From NCBI GenBank assembly GCA_002714185.1, contig PAWM01000008.1, forward strand, positions 67,091 to 131,090: a stretch of DNA of 64,000 nt. The letters run 5' to 3'. The notes beneath the pieces are model-generated. The model was given only the letters and a program-made list of their open reading frames with translations. It did no database searches and had not been told where the DNA came from. This document shows positions 8,402 to 16,339 of the stretch, one piece after another; position 1 is the first letter of the stretch, and the number at the start of each line of letters is the position of its first letter. The position numbers and the translations under genes were made by a program. This DNA comes from Flavobacteriales bacterium. GTDB lineage: Bacteria; Bacteroidota; Bacteroidia; Flavobacteriales; TMED113.

Positions 8402-9664
8402 TTAATAATTTGTTTCAGAATCGTAGTAGATTTTTCCATTAATTATTACTTTATTGATATTATTTTCACCCATAGAGTAGGGAATGTAGTTTATAGATTT
8501 AATATCTTTTGTTATAATTAAATTCGCTATTTTCCCTTTTTTAATTTCACCAAGGGAATTCTCTAGCCCCATTGCATATGCTCCATTAATAGTTGCTGCA
8601 TTAATCACTTCTGTAGGAGTTAATTTCATATTCACACAGGCTAAAGTCATAATTAATGACATATTGCCGGTTGGACAGGAGCCTGGGTTAAAATCCGTAG
8701 CTAGTGCAATTGGTAATCCAGAATCAACAATTTTTCTAGCAGGAGGATATTTCAATCCTAAAAAAAATGCAGTGCCTGGTAGAAGTGTAGGTATGGTTGA
8801 AGATTTTTTGAGAATTTCAATTTCCTTATTAGATGTAAATTCAAGATGGTCAACTGTTAAGGCATTCATTTTGACACCAATTTGAATTCCACCAGAATAA
8901 TCTAATTCATTTGCATGTATTTTTGGTTGTAGTCCATATTTTTTACCAGCTTCTAAAATCCTCTCTGTTTCTTCTGGATTAAAAAATCCTTTGTCACAGA
9001 ATACATCTATATAGTCGGCCAGTTTTTGCTTATTTATTTCAGGTAACATGTCATTGATTATATTTGATATGTATTGCTCTTTTGTTAGGTTTTTTGGAAC
9101 TGCATGAGCACCTAGAAATGTGGATTTTATTTGTATTGGAAAATTATTTTTTAATTCTTGAATGATTTGGAGCATTTTTATTTCATCTTTAATATTTAGT
9201 CCATATCCACTTTTTATTTCTAAAGCTCCTGTTCCATATTTAATGACTTTTTCAACTCTATTTGCACTTTGTTGATATATTGTTTTTTCATCTGTTTTTG
9301 ATAGTAATTTAGCTGAATTTAATATTCCTCCGCCTCTCTCAGCAATTTCTTCATAAGACAATCCATTAATTCTATCAACAAACTCATTTTCTCTACTCCC
9401 AGCATATACTATGTGAGTATGGCTGTCACACCAAGTGGGTAAGACTATACCGTTTTCTGCATCAATGATTTCTAGATTGTTCCAATCCTCAACACCATTC
9501 CAGTTATCCATGCTGCCGTAATCAACAATTATATTATCTTCTATTAAAATCCACCCATCTTTTATTGACTCAATGAGTTTAAGTTTTTTTCCTTTTTTTA
9601 TATATGATTTCTGATTATTTGATAATCCAATTATTTCTTTTATATTTTTAATTAAGGTTTTCAT
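8402..9664 (-). CDS. hutI: Imidazolonepropionase
   Basis: 420 residues of the amidohydrolase superfamily. It hydrolyses 4-imidazolone-5-propanoate to N-formimidoyl-L-glutamate, the step before FtcD. Visible metal ligands are H82 and H84 in CDSHTHIVYAGSRENEF. The GGGILNSAKLL segment, GAHAVP, KIHANEL, VDHLEF and the late LATDFNPGSCPTGNMSL segment are all HutI-typical. Length matches the family. It is the first gene of the minus-strand run that includes the T9SS-type protein and ftcD, and is divergent from aroC. Confidence 0.95.
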   Translation of the reverse strand: MKTLIKNIKEIIGLSNNQKSYIKKGKKLKLIESIKDGWILIEDNIIVDYGSMDNWNGVEDWNNLEIIDAENGIVLPTWCDSHTHIVYAGSRENEFVDRINGLSYEEIAERGGGILNSAKLLSKTDEKTIYQQSANRVEKVIKYGTGALEIKSGYGLNIKDEIKMLQIIQELKNNFPIQIKSTFLGAHAVPKNLTKEQYISNIINDMLPEINKQKLADYIDVFCDKGFFNPEETERILEAGKKYGLQPKIHANELDYSGGIQIGVKMNALTVDHLEFTSNKEIEILKKSSTIPTLLPGTAFFLGLKYPPARKIVDSGLPIALATDFNPGSCPTGNMSLIMTLACVNMKLTPTEVINAATINGAYAMGLENSLGEIKKGKIANLIITKDIKSINYIPYSMGENNINKVIINGKIYYDSETNY

Positions 9665-9722
9665 TGTAAGTTTTAATAATATATTGCAAAGTAAGTGAAT
9701 ATATAATGATTAATGAAATTGA

Positions 9723-9730
9723 TATATTTG
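9723..9730 (+). promoter_or_regulatory. Candidate -7 box upstream of aroC
   Basis: TATATTTG matches the Bacteroidota -7 consensus TAnnTTTG and lies 7 bases before the aroC ATG. If used, transcription would start almost at the start codon (a leaderless or near-leaderless mRNA). No TTG is present at the expected 17-23 base distance, so this is weak support. Confidence 0.25.
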
Positions 9731-9737
9731 TTTAATT

Positions 9738-10824
9738 ATGTCATCATCAATAGGAACATTATTTAAGTTAAGTACATTTGGAGAATCTCATGGGTTAGCT
9801 ATTGGGGGAGTTATTGATGGTTGTCCATCAGGATTAAAGCTTGATTTCAAGTTGATTCAAGATTTTTTAAATAAGAGAAGACCTGGTTTAGGGTCATTGA
9901 ATAGTCAGCGTCAAGAGTTTGACAAGGTGGAATTTATGTCTGGAATATTTAATGACATAACTTTAGGTACACCTATTGGTTTCATAATTAAAAATATAGA
10001 TTCTAAATCTAAAGATTACGATAATCTAAAAAATATTTTTAGACCATCTCATGCAGATTTTACATATGAAAAGAAATATGGAATTCGCGACTATAGAGGA
10101 GGGGGGAGGTCTTCCGCAAGAGAAACTGCAAATTGGGTTGTTGCGGGTGCTATAGCATCCCAAATATTAAAAATAAAAGGTATTAATATATTTTCGTATG
10201 TATCCTCTGTTGGAGGGGTTGATATTAAAAAAAAAAATAAATAAATTTGATAGTGAATTAATTTATAATAATGATGTTCGTTGCCCTTGTCCTAAAACGG
10301 CACAAAAAATCAGAGAAATAATTGCAATTTGTAAATCTAAAGGAGATACGGTTGGGGGTTGTATTTCAACAGTTGTTAAGGGAGTTCCATTTGGTTTAGG
10401 TGAGCCTGTTTTTAATAAATTCCAATCAGGTATTTCTAAAGCAATTATGGGAATTAATGCATGTAAGGGTATTGCATTTGGTAGTGGATTCAGTTCTTCT
10501 TCAAAAACTGGATCTGAAGAAAATGATGCATTTATTGTAAAATCTGGTTCTGTGTCAACTAGTTCTAATAATTCGGGTGGTGTTCAAGGTGGAATTTCTA
10601 ATGGTCAAGATATATGTTTTCATGCTTCTTTTAAGCCTGTTTCTACAATTATGAAAAAGCAAAAAACTGTAGATGATAAAAATAATGAAATTACTGTTTC
10701 AGTATTTGGGCGTCATGATTCTTGTGTAGTGCCAAGAGCTGTTCCTATTGTAGAGTCTTTAACAGCAATAACTATATTAGATTATTATTTATTAAATAAA
10801 ACAACAAAAATATCAGATATATGA
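9738..10824 (+). CDS. aroC: Chorismate synthase, interrupted by a +1-nt frameshift in a poly-A run
   Basis: The two halves of one chorismate synthase lie in different frames. The first, 9738-10244, has [25 protein letters not shown] and [19 protein letters not shown]. The second, about 10235-10824, has [42 protein letters not shown] and [16 protein letters not shown]. They meet at an 11-A run (10227-10237); removing one A joins them as [12 protein letters not shown]. The joined protein is about 361 residues, normal for AroC, and every expected motif is kept. It makes chorismate from EPSP using reduced FMN. The shift may be a sequencing indel, a recent mutation, or one rescued by slippage. The 3' end overlaps the symporter gene (ATGA). 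Confidence 0.9.
10227..10237 (+). repeat. A11 homopolymer at the aroC frameshift
   Basis: Eleven consecutive A, the longest homopolymer I noticed in a coding region of this window. Ten A restore one continuous aroC frame; eleven lead to a TAA at 10242-10244. Confidence 0.9.
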
Positions 10825-12092
10825 AAAAAATAAGTTTGCATTGGAAAATATTAATTGCTATGTTATTAGGGGTTTTTTGGGCTCTTTTGTCAGAAAATTT
10901 AGGTGATCTTTTTATTACATTTAATATTTCTTGGTTTTCTCCTTTTGGTACTATTTTTTTAAAGCTATTAAAATTAATTGCAGTTCCATTAGTCCTATTT
11001 TCTATAATTAAGGGTGTTTCAGGATTATCAAATATATCTGCATTAGGTAAAATGGGTATTAAAACAATTTCATTGTATTTAATTACTACTTTATGCTCTG
11101 TTACAATTGGTTTGTTTTTAGTTAACCAAATTGGTCCCGGAGAGGGTTTTGATTTTAATTTTAATGAATTTGAAACTGATGATAAATTAATTTCAATTCA
11201 GGAGCAGGTTAAAGTAAATTCTCACAATAGTCCACTTCAATTTCTCGTCAATATGGTGCCTGATAATATTTTTTATGCAATGAGTGACAATAAAGCTATG
11301 CTTCAAATTATATTTTTTGCACTATTCTTTAGTGTAGTTTTAATTTTAATTGATTCAGGTAAAAAGAAAACAATAGATAATTTAATTGATTCATTGAATG
11401 AAGTGTTTTTAAAAATGGTCGATCTTGTAATTAAGTATTCACCTTTTTTTATTTTTTGTTTATTGGCAGGGAATTTATCGGAATTGTCAAATAGTGCAAA
11501 TGGAAGTCTCCTTGATGTAATTACTGGTTTAGCATTGTATACTTTTGTTGTTTTATTAGGTTTACTTTTAATGTTGTTTTGTGTATATCCTATGTTAATG
11601 AAGTTTTTTACTAAAAATTTTTCTTATAGACATTTTTTTCAATCAATTGCTCCTGCTCAAATATTAGCATTTTCGACCTCATCTAGTGCTGCTACATTAC
11701 CTGTAACAATGGATTGTGTAAACAATAACTTAAAGGTTCCTGATAAGGTTACTAGTTTTGTTCTTCCAATTGGTGCTACTATTAATATGGATGGAACAAG
11801 TTTATATCAATGTGTAGCAGTTGTTTTCTTGGCTCAAATATTAGATATCGACTTAAGTTTATCAACACAGATTTTAATTGCCTTAACAGCTGTTTTAGCA
11901 TCTATTGGTTCTGCAGCAATACCAAGTGCAGGTCTATTTATGTTAATTGTAGTTTTAGGGGTCACACCTATAGACCCAAAGTATATTGCGATTATCTTTC
12001 CAGTAGATAGAATTTTAGATATGTGTAGAACTGTAATAAATGTAACGGGTGATGCTACAGTGTCTTCAATTGTAGCAGCTTCTCAAGAATAA
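10821..12092 (+). CDS. Dicarboxylate/amino acid:cation symporter (DAACS family)
   Basis: 423 residues of the glutamate/dicarboxylate carrier family (GltP/DctA/GltPh fold, SLC1-like) in the inner membrane. It has about eight hydrophobic segments, a serine-rich re-entrant loop AFSTSSSAATLPVTMD (about 285-300), the NMDGTSLY cation-binding motif (about 323-330), and the late VDRILDMCRTVINVTGDA segment. These fit Na+- or H+-coupled uptake of glutamate, aspartate or C4-dicarboxylates; the substrate is not resolved. Its ATG overlaps the aroC stop (ATGA). Its stop is one base from the end of convergent rplS. Confidence 0.92.
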   Translation: MKKISLHWKILIAMLLGVFWALLSENLGDLFITFNISWFSPFGTIFLKLLKLIAVPLVLFSIIKGVSGLSNISALGKMGIKTISLYLITTLCSVTIGLFLVNQIGPGEGFDFNFNEFETDDKLISIQEQVKVNSHNSPLQFLVNMVPDNIFYAMSDNKAMLQIIFFALFFSVVLILIDSGKKKTIDNLIDSLNEVFLKMVDLVIKYSPFFIFCLLAGNLSELSNSANGSLLDVITGLALYTFVVLLGLLLMLFCVYPMLMKFFTKNFSYRHFFQSIAPAQILAFSTSSSAATLPVTMDCVNNNLKVPDKVTSFVLPIGATINMDGTSLYQCVAVVFLAQILDIDLSLSTQILIALTAVLASIGSAAIPSAGLFMLIVVLGVTPIDPKYIAIIFPVDRILDMCRTVINVTGDATVSSIVAASQE

Positions 12093-12093
12093 G

Positions 12094-12444
12094 TTATGAT
12101 CTTTTTTGTTTAATTCGAGCACTTTTCCCAGTTCTTTGTCTTAAATAAAAAATCCTTGCTCTTCTTACTTTACCTTCTTTGTTTACCTCTATTTTCTCTA
12201 TACCTGGAGAGTTGATTGGGAAAATTCTTTCAACACCAACACCATTTGATATTTTTCTAATTGTAAAGGTTTCTGTTAATCCTGACCCTTTTCTTTGAAT
12301 AACATCACCTTTAAAGAATTGTATTCTTTCTTTTTCACCTTCTTTAATTTTATAATAAACAGTTATAGTGTCACCAGATTTAAAATTTGGATGCTGTTGT
12401 TTAACTATTAGCTGGTTTTCAATATCATTCTTTAGTAAATCCAT
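12094..12444 (-). CDS. rplS: 50S ribosomal protein L19
   Basis: 116 residues with the bL19 pattern: [35 protein letters not shown], then [30 protein letters not shown] and the basic tail [20 protein letters not shown]. It sits at the 30S-50S interface. It follows trmD on the same strand, as in many bacteria, but has its own good promoter at 12467-12496, so it can be transcribed separately. Confidence 0.97.
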   Translation of the reverse strand: MDLLKNDIENQLIVKQQHPNFKSGDTITVYYKIKEGEKERIQFFKGDVIQRKGSGLTETFTIRKISNGVGVERIFPINSPGIEKIEVNKEGKVRRARIFYLRQRTGKSARIKQKRS

Positions 12445-12466
12445 AATTACTTTAATTTAAGAAAGG

Positions 12467-12496
12467 CAAAATTAAACATCTTTTTATGATTCACAA
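12467..12496 (-). promoter_or_regulatory. Bacteroidota-type promoter for rplS
   Basis: On the minus strand, TTG (12496-12494), a 19-base spacer, and TAATTTTG (12474-12467) exactly match the Bacteroidota primary promoter consensus TTG-N17-23-TAnnTTTG. The expected start site near 12460 leaves a leader of about 16 nt before the rplS ATG. This is the best promoter match I found in the window and supports the taxonomic assignment. Confidence 0.6.
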
Positions 12497-12515
12497 GAAA
12501 ATAATTTATCATTTT

Positions 12516-13193
12516 TTATTTTTCAAGTAAATCAGGGCGATTTTTTTTTGTTTTCACATAAGATTGTTCATCTCTCCATTCAGATATTTTTTTATTATTG
12601 CCAGATAGTAGTACATCCGGAACTTTATGTCCATGATAATTGCATGGTCTTGTGTAGATAGGTGGTGCAAGTAAATTATCTTGAAAAGAATCTGATAGTG
12701 CACAAGATGAGTTACTCATGCTGCCAGGTAGCAATCTAATAATACAGTCACAGAGTACTAGAGCGGGTAATTCTCCACCGGTTAACACATAATCTCCTAT
12801 AGATATTTCTTTGTTAATAAAAATGTCACGAATTCTTTGATCTATACCTTCATATCTTCCGCATAATATTATGATATTTTTTTCTTGAGAAAGTTGATTA
12901 CATATATTTTGTGTGAGTTTTTTCCCTTCGGGTGTCATAAATATTACGGAATCATAATCTCTCGAGCTTTGTAATTTATTTATACAGCGAGCAATTGGCT
13001 CAATCATTAGAACCATTCCGCCACCACCGCCATATGAATAGTCATCAATTTGTTTCTTGTCACTTTTTGTATAGTCTCTTAAATCGTGAATGTGAATTTC
13101 AATAATTTTTTTTTCAATAGCCTTTGCTAAAATTGATGTTGAAAAAGGTGCCTTAAGTAAGTGGGGTAGTGGTGATAAAATATCAATTCTCAT
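12516..13193 (-). CDS. trmD: tRNA (guanine-N1-)-methyltransferase TrmD
   Basis: About 225 residues from ATG 13193; a TTG three codons upstream is a less likely start. It methylates G37 at N1 in tRNAs, using SAM bound in a trefoil knot. Family motifs are MRIDILSPLPH at the start, DDYSYGGGGGMVLMIEPI, FMTPEGKKLTQ, IILCGRYEGIDQRI and the knot segment ISIGDYVLTGGELPALVLCD. LSGNNKKISEWR lies near the end. It is upstream of rplS with 71 bases between, and downstream of a long non-coding gap. Confidence 0.96.
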   Translation of the reverse strand: MRIDILSPLPHLLKAPFSTSILAKAIEKKIIEIHIHDLRDYTKSDKKQIDDYSYGGGGGMVLMIEPIARCINKLQSSRDYDSVIFMTPEGKKLTQNICNQLSQEKNIIILCGRYEGIDQRIRDIFINKEISIGDYVLTGGELPALVLCDCIIRLLPGSMSNSSCALSDSFQDNLLAPPIYTRPCNYHGHKVPDVLLSGNNKKISEWRDEQSYVKTKKNRPDLLEK

Positions 13194-13934
13194 AGTTAAC
13201 AAATTTACTTATTTTTTAATGATAAAATTCATTAAATATTGTCAATTTTTTTCTAAAACCAATATTGACATTATGTCAGTTTAGTTATATAAAATACTAA
13301 TAATCAGATATTTATTTAATTTAAAGTAAAGTTTAGATTTAATTTAAAAAAAAATATAATTTAATATTACTTTTAAATAATAAGTATGTTAAAATTTCAA
13401 ATTATTATTGTCATTAATGATTATATAAGTATATTTTTTATCAAAATTTATTTTATTATAATATAAGTTATGTATACACTTTTAGTAATTATTTTACTGT
13501 CTATTTAAATTTTTATCATTGTTAATTTTAGATTTTGATAATGATTTAATTTGTGAAAGATTTCATTATTTTATTTACACTTGGATGTCTGATATTAAAA
13601 TAAATAATTGAGATGTAATAATTATGATGTTGATATATGTAATTATTTTTCTGGCTTCTAATAATAATTTTTAAGCTAGATATGGATAAATTTATGAAGT
13701 AATTTTGAAGAGGAATTTATAAAAATATAACAGTATTTTTATAATATATTGCGAATGTGTATGTATTAATGACTTATATAATATGTGATACATGGAGATA
13801 ATGCATCTGTTAAATGACTAAAAATAAAAGATATTAGTCAAATTAATAAATTAATATAGGGAGGGTTTTCATAATAGATTACACATATACGAATATTATA
13901 AAGATAGCTTGCAGATATATATTATTCTGTAGAA
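13194..13934. other. 741-bp AT-extreme intergenic gap, content unknown
   Basis: This is by far the longest gene-free stretch in the window. Sample lines contain only about 4-14 G+C per 60 bases, well below neighbouring genes. I found no frame longer than about 40 codons, no tRNA-like B box, no GC-rich hairpin, no perfect DnaA box (TTATCCACA) and no convincing dif site. The right-hand half (about 13540-13900) is richer in G than C on the plus strand, which could be residual coding bias or an RNA transcribed rightwards. It lies 5' of trmD and 3' of lpdA, both on the minus strand. A weak TAAATTTG box at 13200-13207 faces trmD. Confidence 0.6.
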
Positions 13935-15323
13935 TTATAAATGTATAACTTCACCATAGGCAGCTGCAGTTGCTTCCATAACAGCTTCGCTCATAGTAGG
14001 ATGAGGGTGAATACTTTTTAAAATTTCATGTCCAGTAGTTTCCAATTTTTTTGCAGCTACAATTTCCGCAATCATTTCTGTTACATTATAACCTATCATA
14101 TGTGCTCCAAGCAGTTCTCCATATTTTGCATCATATATGATTTTAACAAAACCTTCTTTATGACCTGCTGCAGTTGCTTTTCCAGAGGCAGAAAACGGAA
14201 ATTTACCAATTTTTAACTTGTAACCTTTTTCTTTTGCTTTTTCTTCAGTTAATCCAACAGATGCAATTTCTGGTGAGCAATATGTGCAGCCAGGAATATT
14301 ATTATAATCAATCGTCTCAGGATTATCTCCAGCAATTTTTTCGACACATATAATTCCTTCTGCAGATGCAACATGAGCTAATGCTGGTCCAGGAATTACA
14401 TCTCCAATAGCATAATATCCAGGAACATTTGTTTCGTAAAATTCATTTACAAGTATTCTTCCTTTATCAGTGGCTATTTTTAAGTCTTCTAAGCCAATAT
14501 TTTCAATATTTGGAGTAATACCAACAGCTGAAAGAATAATATCAGCTTCAATAGTTTCTGATCCATTCTTAGTTTGAATAGTTGCAGTAATTTTTTTGTT
14601 TGATTCATTAATATTTACTATACTAGAATCCTTCATTATTTTAATTCCTTTCTTTTTTAGATTTTTTTCTAATTCTTTAGACACATCACTATCTTCATTG
14701 GGAACAATATTAGGTAGGTATTCAATCAAGGTTACATCAGATCCCATAGCATTATAGAAGTATGCAAATTCCACACCAATTGCACCAGAACCAACAATAA
14801 TTAATGATTTTGGAAGTTCTTCGAGAATCAATGCCTCTCTGTAACCAATAATATTTTTTTTATTTTGTTTTAAATTAGGTAGCTCTCTAGATCTTGCACC
14901 TGTCGATATTATAATATTTTTTGCGGTATATGAGTTTTGTTGATTATTTACATCAGTAACTTTTACTGTTTTATTGTCCCCTAATATTGCAGTTCCATTA
15001 ATTACAGTAATTTTATTTTTTTTCATTAAGAATTGGATGCCTTTACTCATATTATTAGCAGTATCTCTACTTCTACTAATGACATTTTGAAAATTTGCAC
15101 TATAATCTTTAACATCAATTCCAAATTCATCAGCATGTTGAATATATTCAAAGACTTGAGCACTTTTTAAAAGGGCTTTAGTAGGTATGCAGCCCCAATT
15201 TAAACAAATCCCACCTAAACTTTCTCTTTCTATAATTGCGGTTTTTAATCCTAGTTGAGAGGCTCTTATTGCTGCAACATATCCCCCTGGTCCACTGCCG
15301 ATTATAATAATGTCAAAATTCAT
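13935..15323 (-). CDS. lpdA: Dihydrolipoyl dehydrogenase (E3)
   Basis: About 462 residues from ATG 15323 (MNFDIIIIGSGPGGYVAA); an in-frame TTG upstream would add eleven low-complexity residues. It reoxidises dihydrolipoamide of 2-oxo acid dehydrogenase complexes and the glycine cleavage system using FAD and NAD+. Visible elements are the FAD GxGxxG motif, the redox disulfide in GGICLNWGCIPTKALLK, the NAD motif IIVGSGAIGVEFAYF, GDVIPGPALAHVA, and the C-terminal base motif IHPHPTMSEAVMEA. It probably serves the E1 at 2961 among others. ridA lies 39 bases upstream on the same strand. Confidence 0.96.
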   Translation of the reverse strand: MNFDIIIIGSGPGGYVAAIRASQLGLKTAIIERESLGGICLNWGCIPTKALLKSAQVFEYIQHADEFGIDVKDYSANFQNVISRSRDTANNMSKGIQFLMKKNKITVINGTAILGDNKTVKVTDVNNQQNSYTAKNIIISTGARSRELPNLKQNKKNIIGYREALILEELPKSLIIVGSGAIGVEFAYFYNAMGSDVTLIEYLPNIVPNEDSDVSKELEKNLKKKGIKIMKDSSIVNINESNKKITATIQTKNGSETIEADIILSAVGITPNIENIGLEDLKIATDKGRILVNEFYETNVPGYYAIGDVIPGPALAHVASAEGIICVEKIAGDNPETIDYNNIPGCTYCSPEIASVGLTEEKAKEKGYKLKIGKFPFSASGKATAAGHKEGFVKIIYDAKYGELLGAHMIGYNVTEMIAEIVAAKKLETTGHEILKSIHPHPTMSEAVMEATAAAYGEVIHL

Positions 15324-15362
15324 ATTCTTAGTATTTTTGTTCAAATTTAAATTCAAAGATAA

Positions 15363-15743
15363 TTATTTACAAATTGCAATAGCAGATATTTCTACATTAA
15401 CATTTTTTGGTAGGCAACTTACTTCCACTGTTTCTCTTGCAGGGTATGGTTCAGTAAAATAATTACCGTATACTTCATTAACAGATTTAAATAACTCCAT
15501 TTTAGATAAAAAGATTGTACATTTAACAACTTGGTTAAAAGTACAATTACATTCATGTAAAATGGCTTGTAAATTATTCATTACTATTTTAGTTTCTTCT
15601 TCAATATTTTTATTAATTAAATTATTTGTCTTTGGATCAATAGCAATTTGGCCTGAGATAAATATCATTTTACCACTTTTAATTGCTTGGCTATATGGTC
15701 CAATAGGTGAAGGAGCATTATTTGATTGTATTTTTTGTTTCAT
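15363..15743 (-). CDS. ridA: RidA-family enamine/imine deaminase
   Basis: 126 residues of the YjgF/YER057c/UK114 family, cytosolic trimers that hydrolyse reactive 2-aminoacrylate formed by PLP enzymes. Family features are SPIGPYSQAIKSGKMIFISGQIAIDP at the start, the active-site arginine in EPYPARETVEVSCLPK, and the terminal VEISAIAICK. Length is standard. Its start codon is only 32 bases from the divergent amidotransferase gene, so the two promoters must overlap or lie within the genes. Confidence 0.95.
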   Translation of the reverse strand: MKQKIQSNNAPSPIGPYSQAIKSGKMIFISGQIAIDPKTNNLINKNIEEETKIVMNNLQAILHECNCTFNQVVKCTIFLSKMELFKSVNEVYGNYFTEPYPARETVEVSCLPKNVNVEISAIAICK

Positions 15744-15775
15744 CTAAAAATATTTTATTGAAATTTACAAAATAT

Positions 15776-16339
15776 ATGAAACTACTAATAATTGATAATT
15801 ATGATTCTTTCACATTTAACTTGAAACATATGTGCGAACCATATGTTAGCAATATACATGTTGTGAGAAATAATCAAATTAATGTAAATGATATATTTAT
15901 TTATGATAAAATAATTATTTCACCTGGACCTGGTCTGCCTCAAGATGCTGGTTTATCTATCAACATTATTAATAAATTTGTTGGCATCAAACCTATTTTA
16001 GGTGTTTGCTTAGGTGCACAGGCCATTGCCGTTGCTTTTGATTTACCACTTTATAATTTAAAAAATGTTATGCATGGTAAAATGTCAAAAATTAAAATTT
16101 TACAATCAAATTCTACTATTTACAAAGGAATACCTAAAGAAATTAATGTTGGTAGATATCATTCTTGGGCAGTCAAAATTAATAATGAAGAGAAATTTTC
16201 AATAACATCATTAGATGAGCAAAATACAGTAATGTCCTTTGAGCATAAATTATACCCTTTAACGGGAATACAATATCATCCAGAATCAGTTTTAACAAAA
16301 TATGGTGGAAAAATATTAAAAAATTGGTTAAAAATTTAA
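15776..16339 (+). CDS. Glutamine amidotransferase subunit of anthranilate / aminodeoxychorismate synthase
   Basis: 187 residues from ATG 15776 (MKLLIIDNYDSFTFNL); a longer frame would run into divergent ridA. It is a class I glutaminase that supplies ammonia to TrpE or PabB. The triad is intact: nucleophile C78 in GVCLGAQ, and H168 and E170 in GIQYHPESVLT; the oxyanion-type loop SPGPGLP is at 49-55. The usual His after LG in the CLGHQ motif is Ala here, outside the triad. Without a trpE or pabB neighbour, TrpG and PabA cannot be told apart, and it may serve both. The stop overlaps convergent lptD by four bases. Confidence 0.9.
   Translation: MKLLIIDNYDSFTFNLKHMCEPYVSNIHVVRNNQINVNDIFIYDKIIISPGPGLPQDAGLSINIINKFVGIKPILGVCLGAQAIAVAFDLPLYNLKNVMHGKMSKIKILQSNSTIYKGIPKEINVGRYHSWAVKINNEEKFSITSLDEQNTVMSFEHKLYPLTGIQYHPESVLTKYGGKILKNWLKI

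Noticed and set aside
13194-13934. Origin of replication, dif site, tmRNA or RNase P RNA in the long gap
   Set aside because: Only weak partial matches to DnaA boxes (for example TTATTTACA near 13572) and a loosely dif-like string near 13750. There are no GC-rich helices expected of tmRNA or RNase P RNA. Kept as unknown.
15980-16030. Loss of activity in the glutamine amidotransferase because CLGHQ reads CLGAQ
   Set aside because: The changed residue is outside the Cys-His-Glu triad, and C78, H168 and E170 are present.
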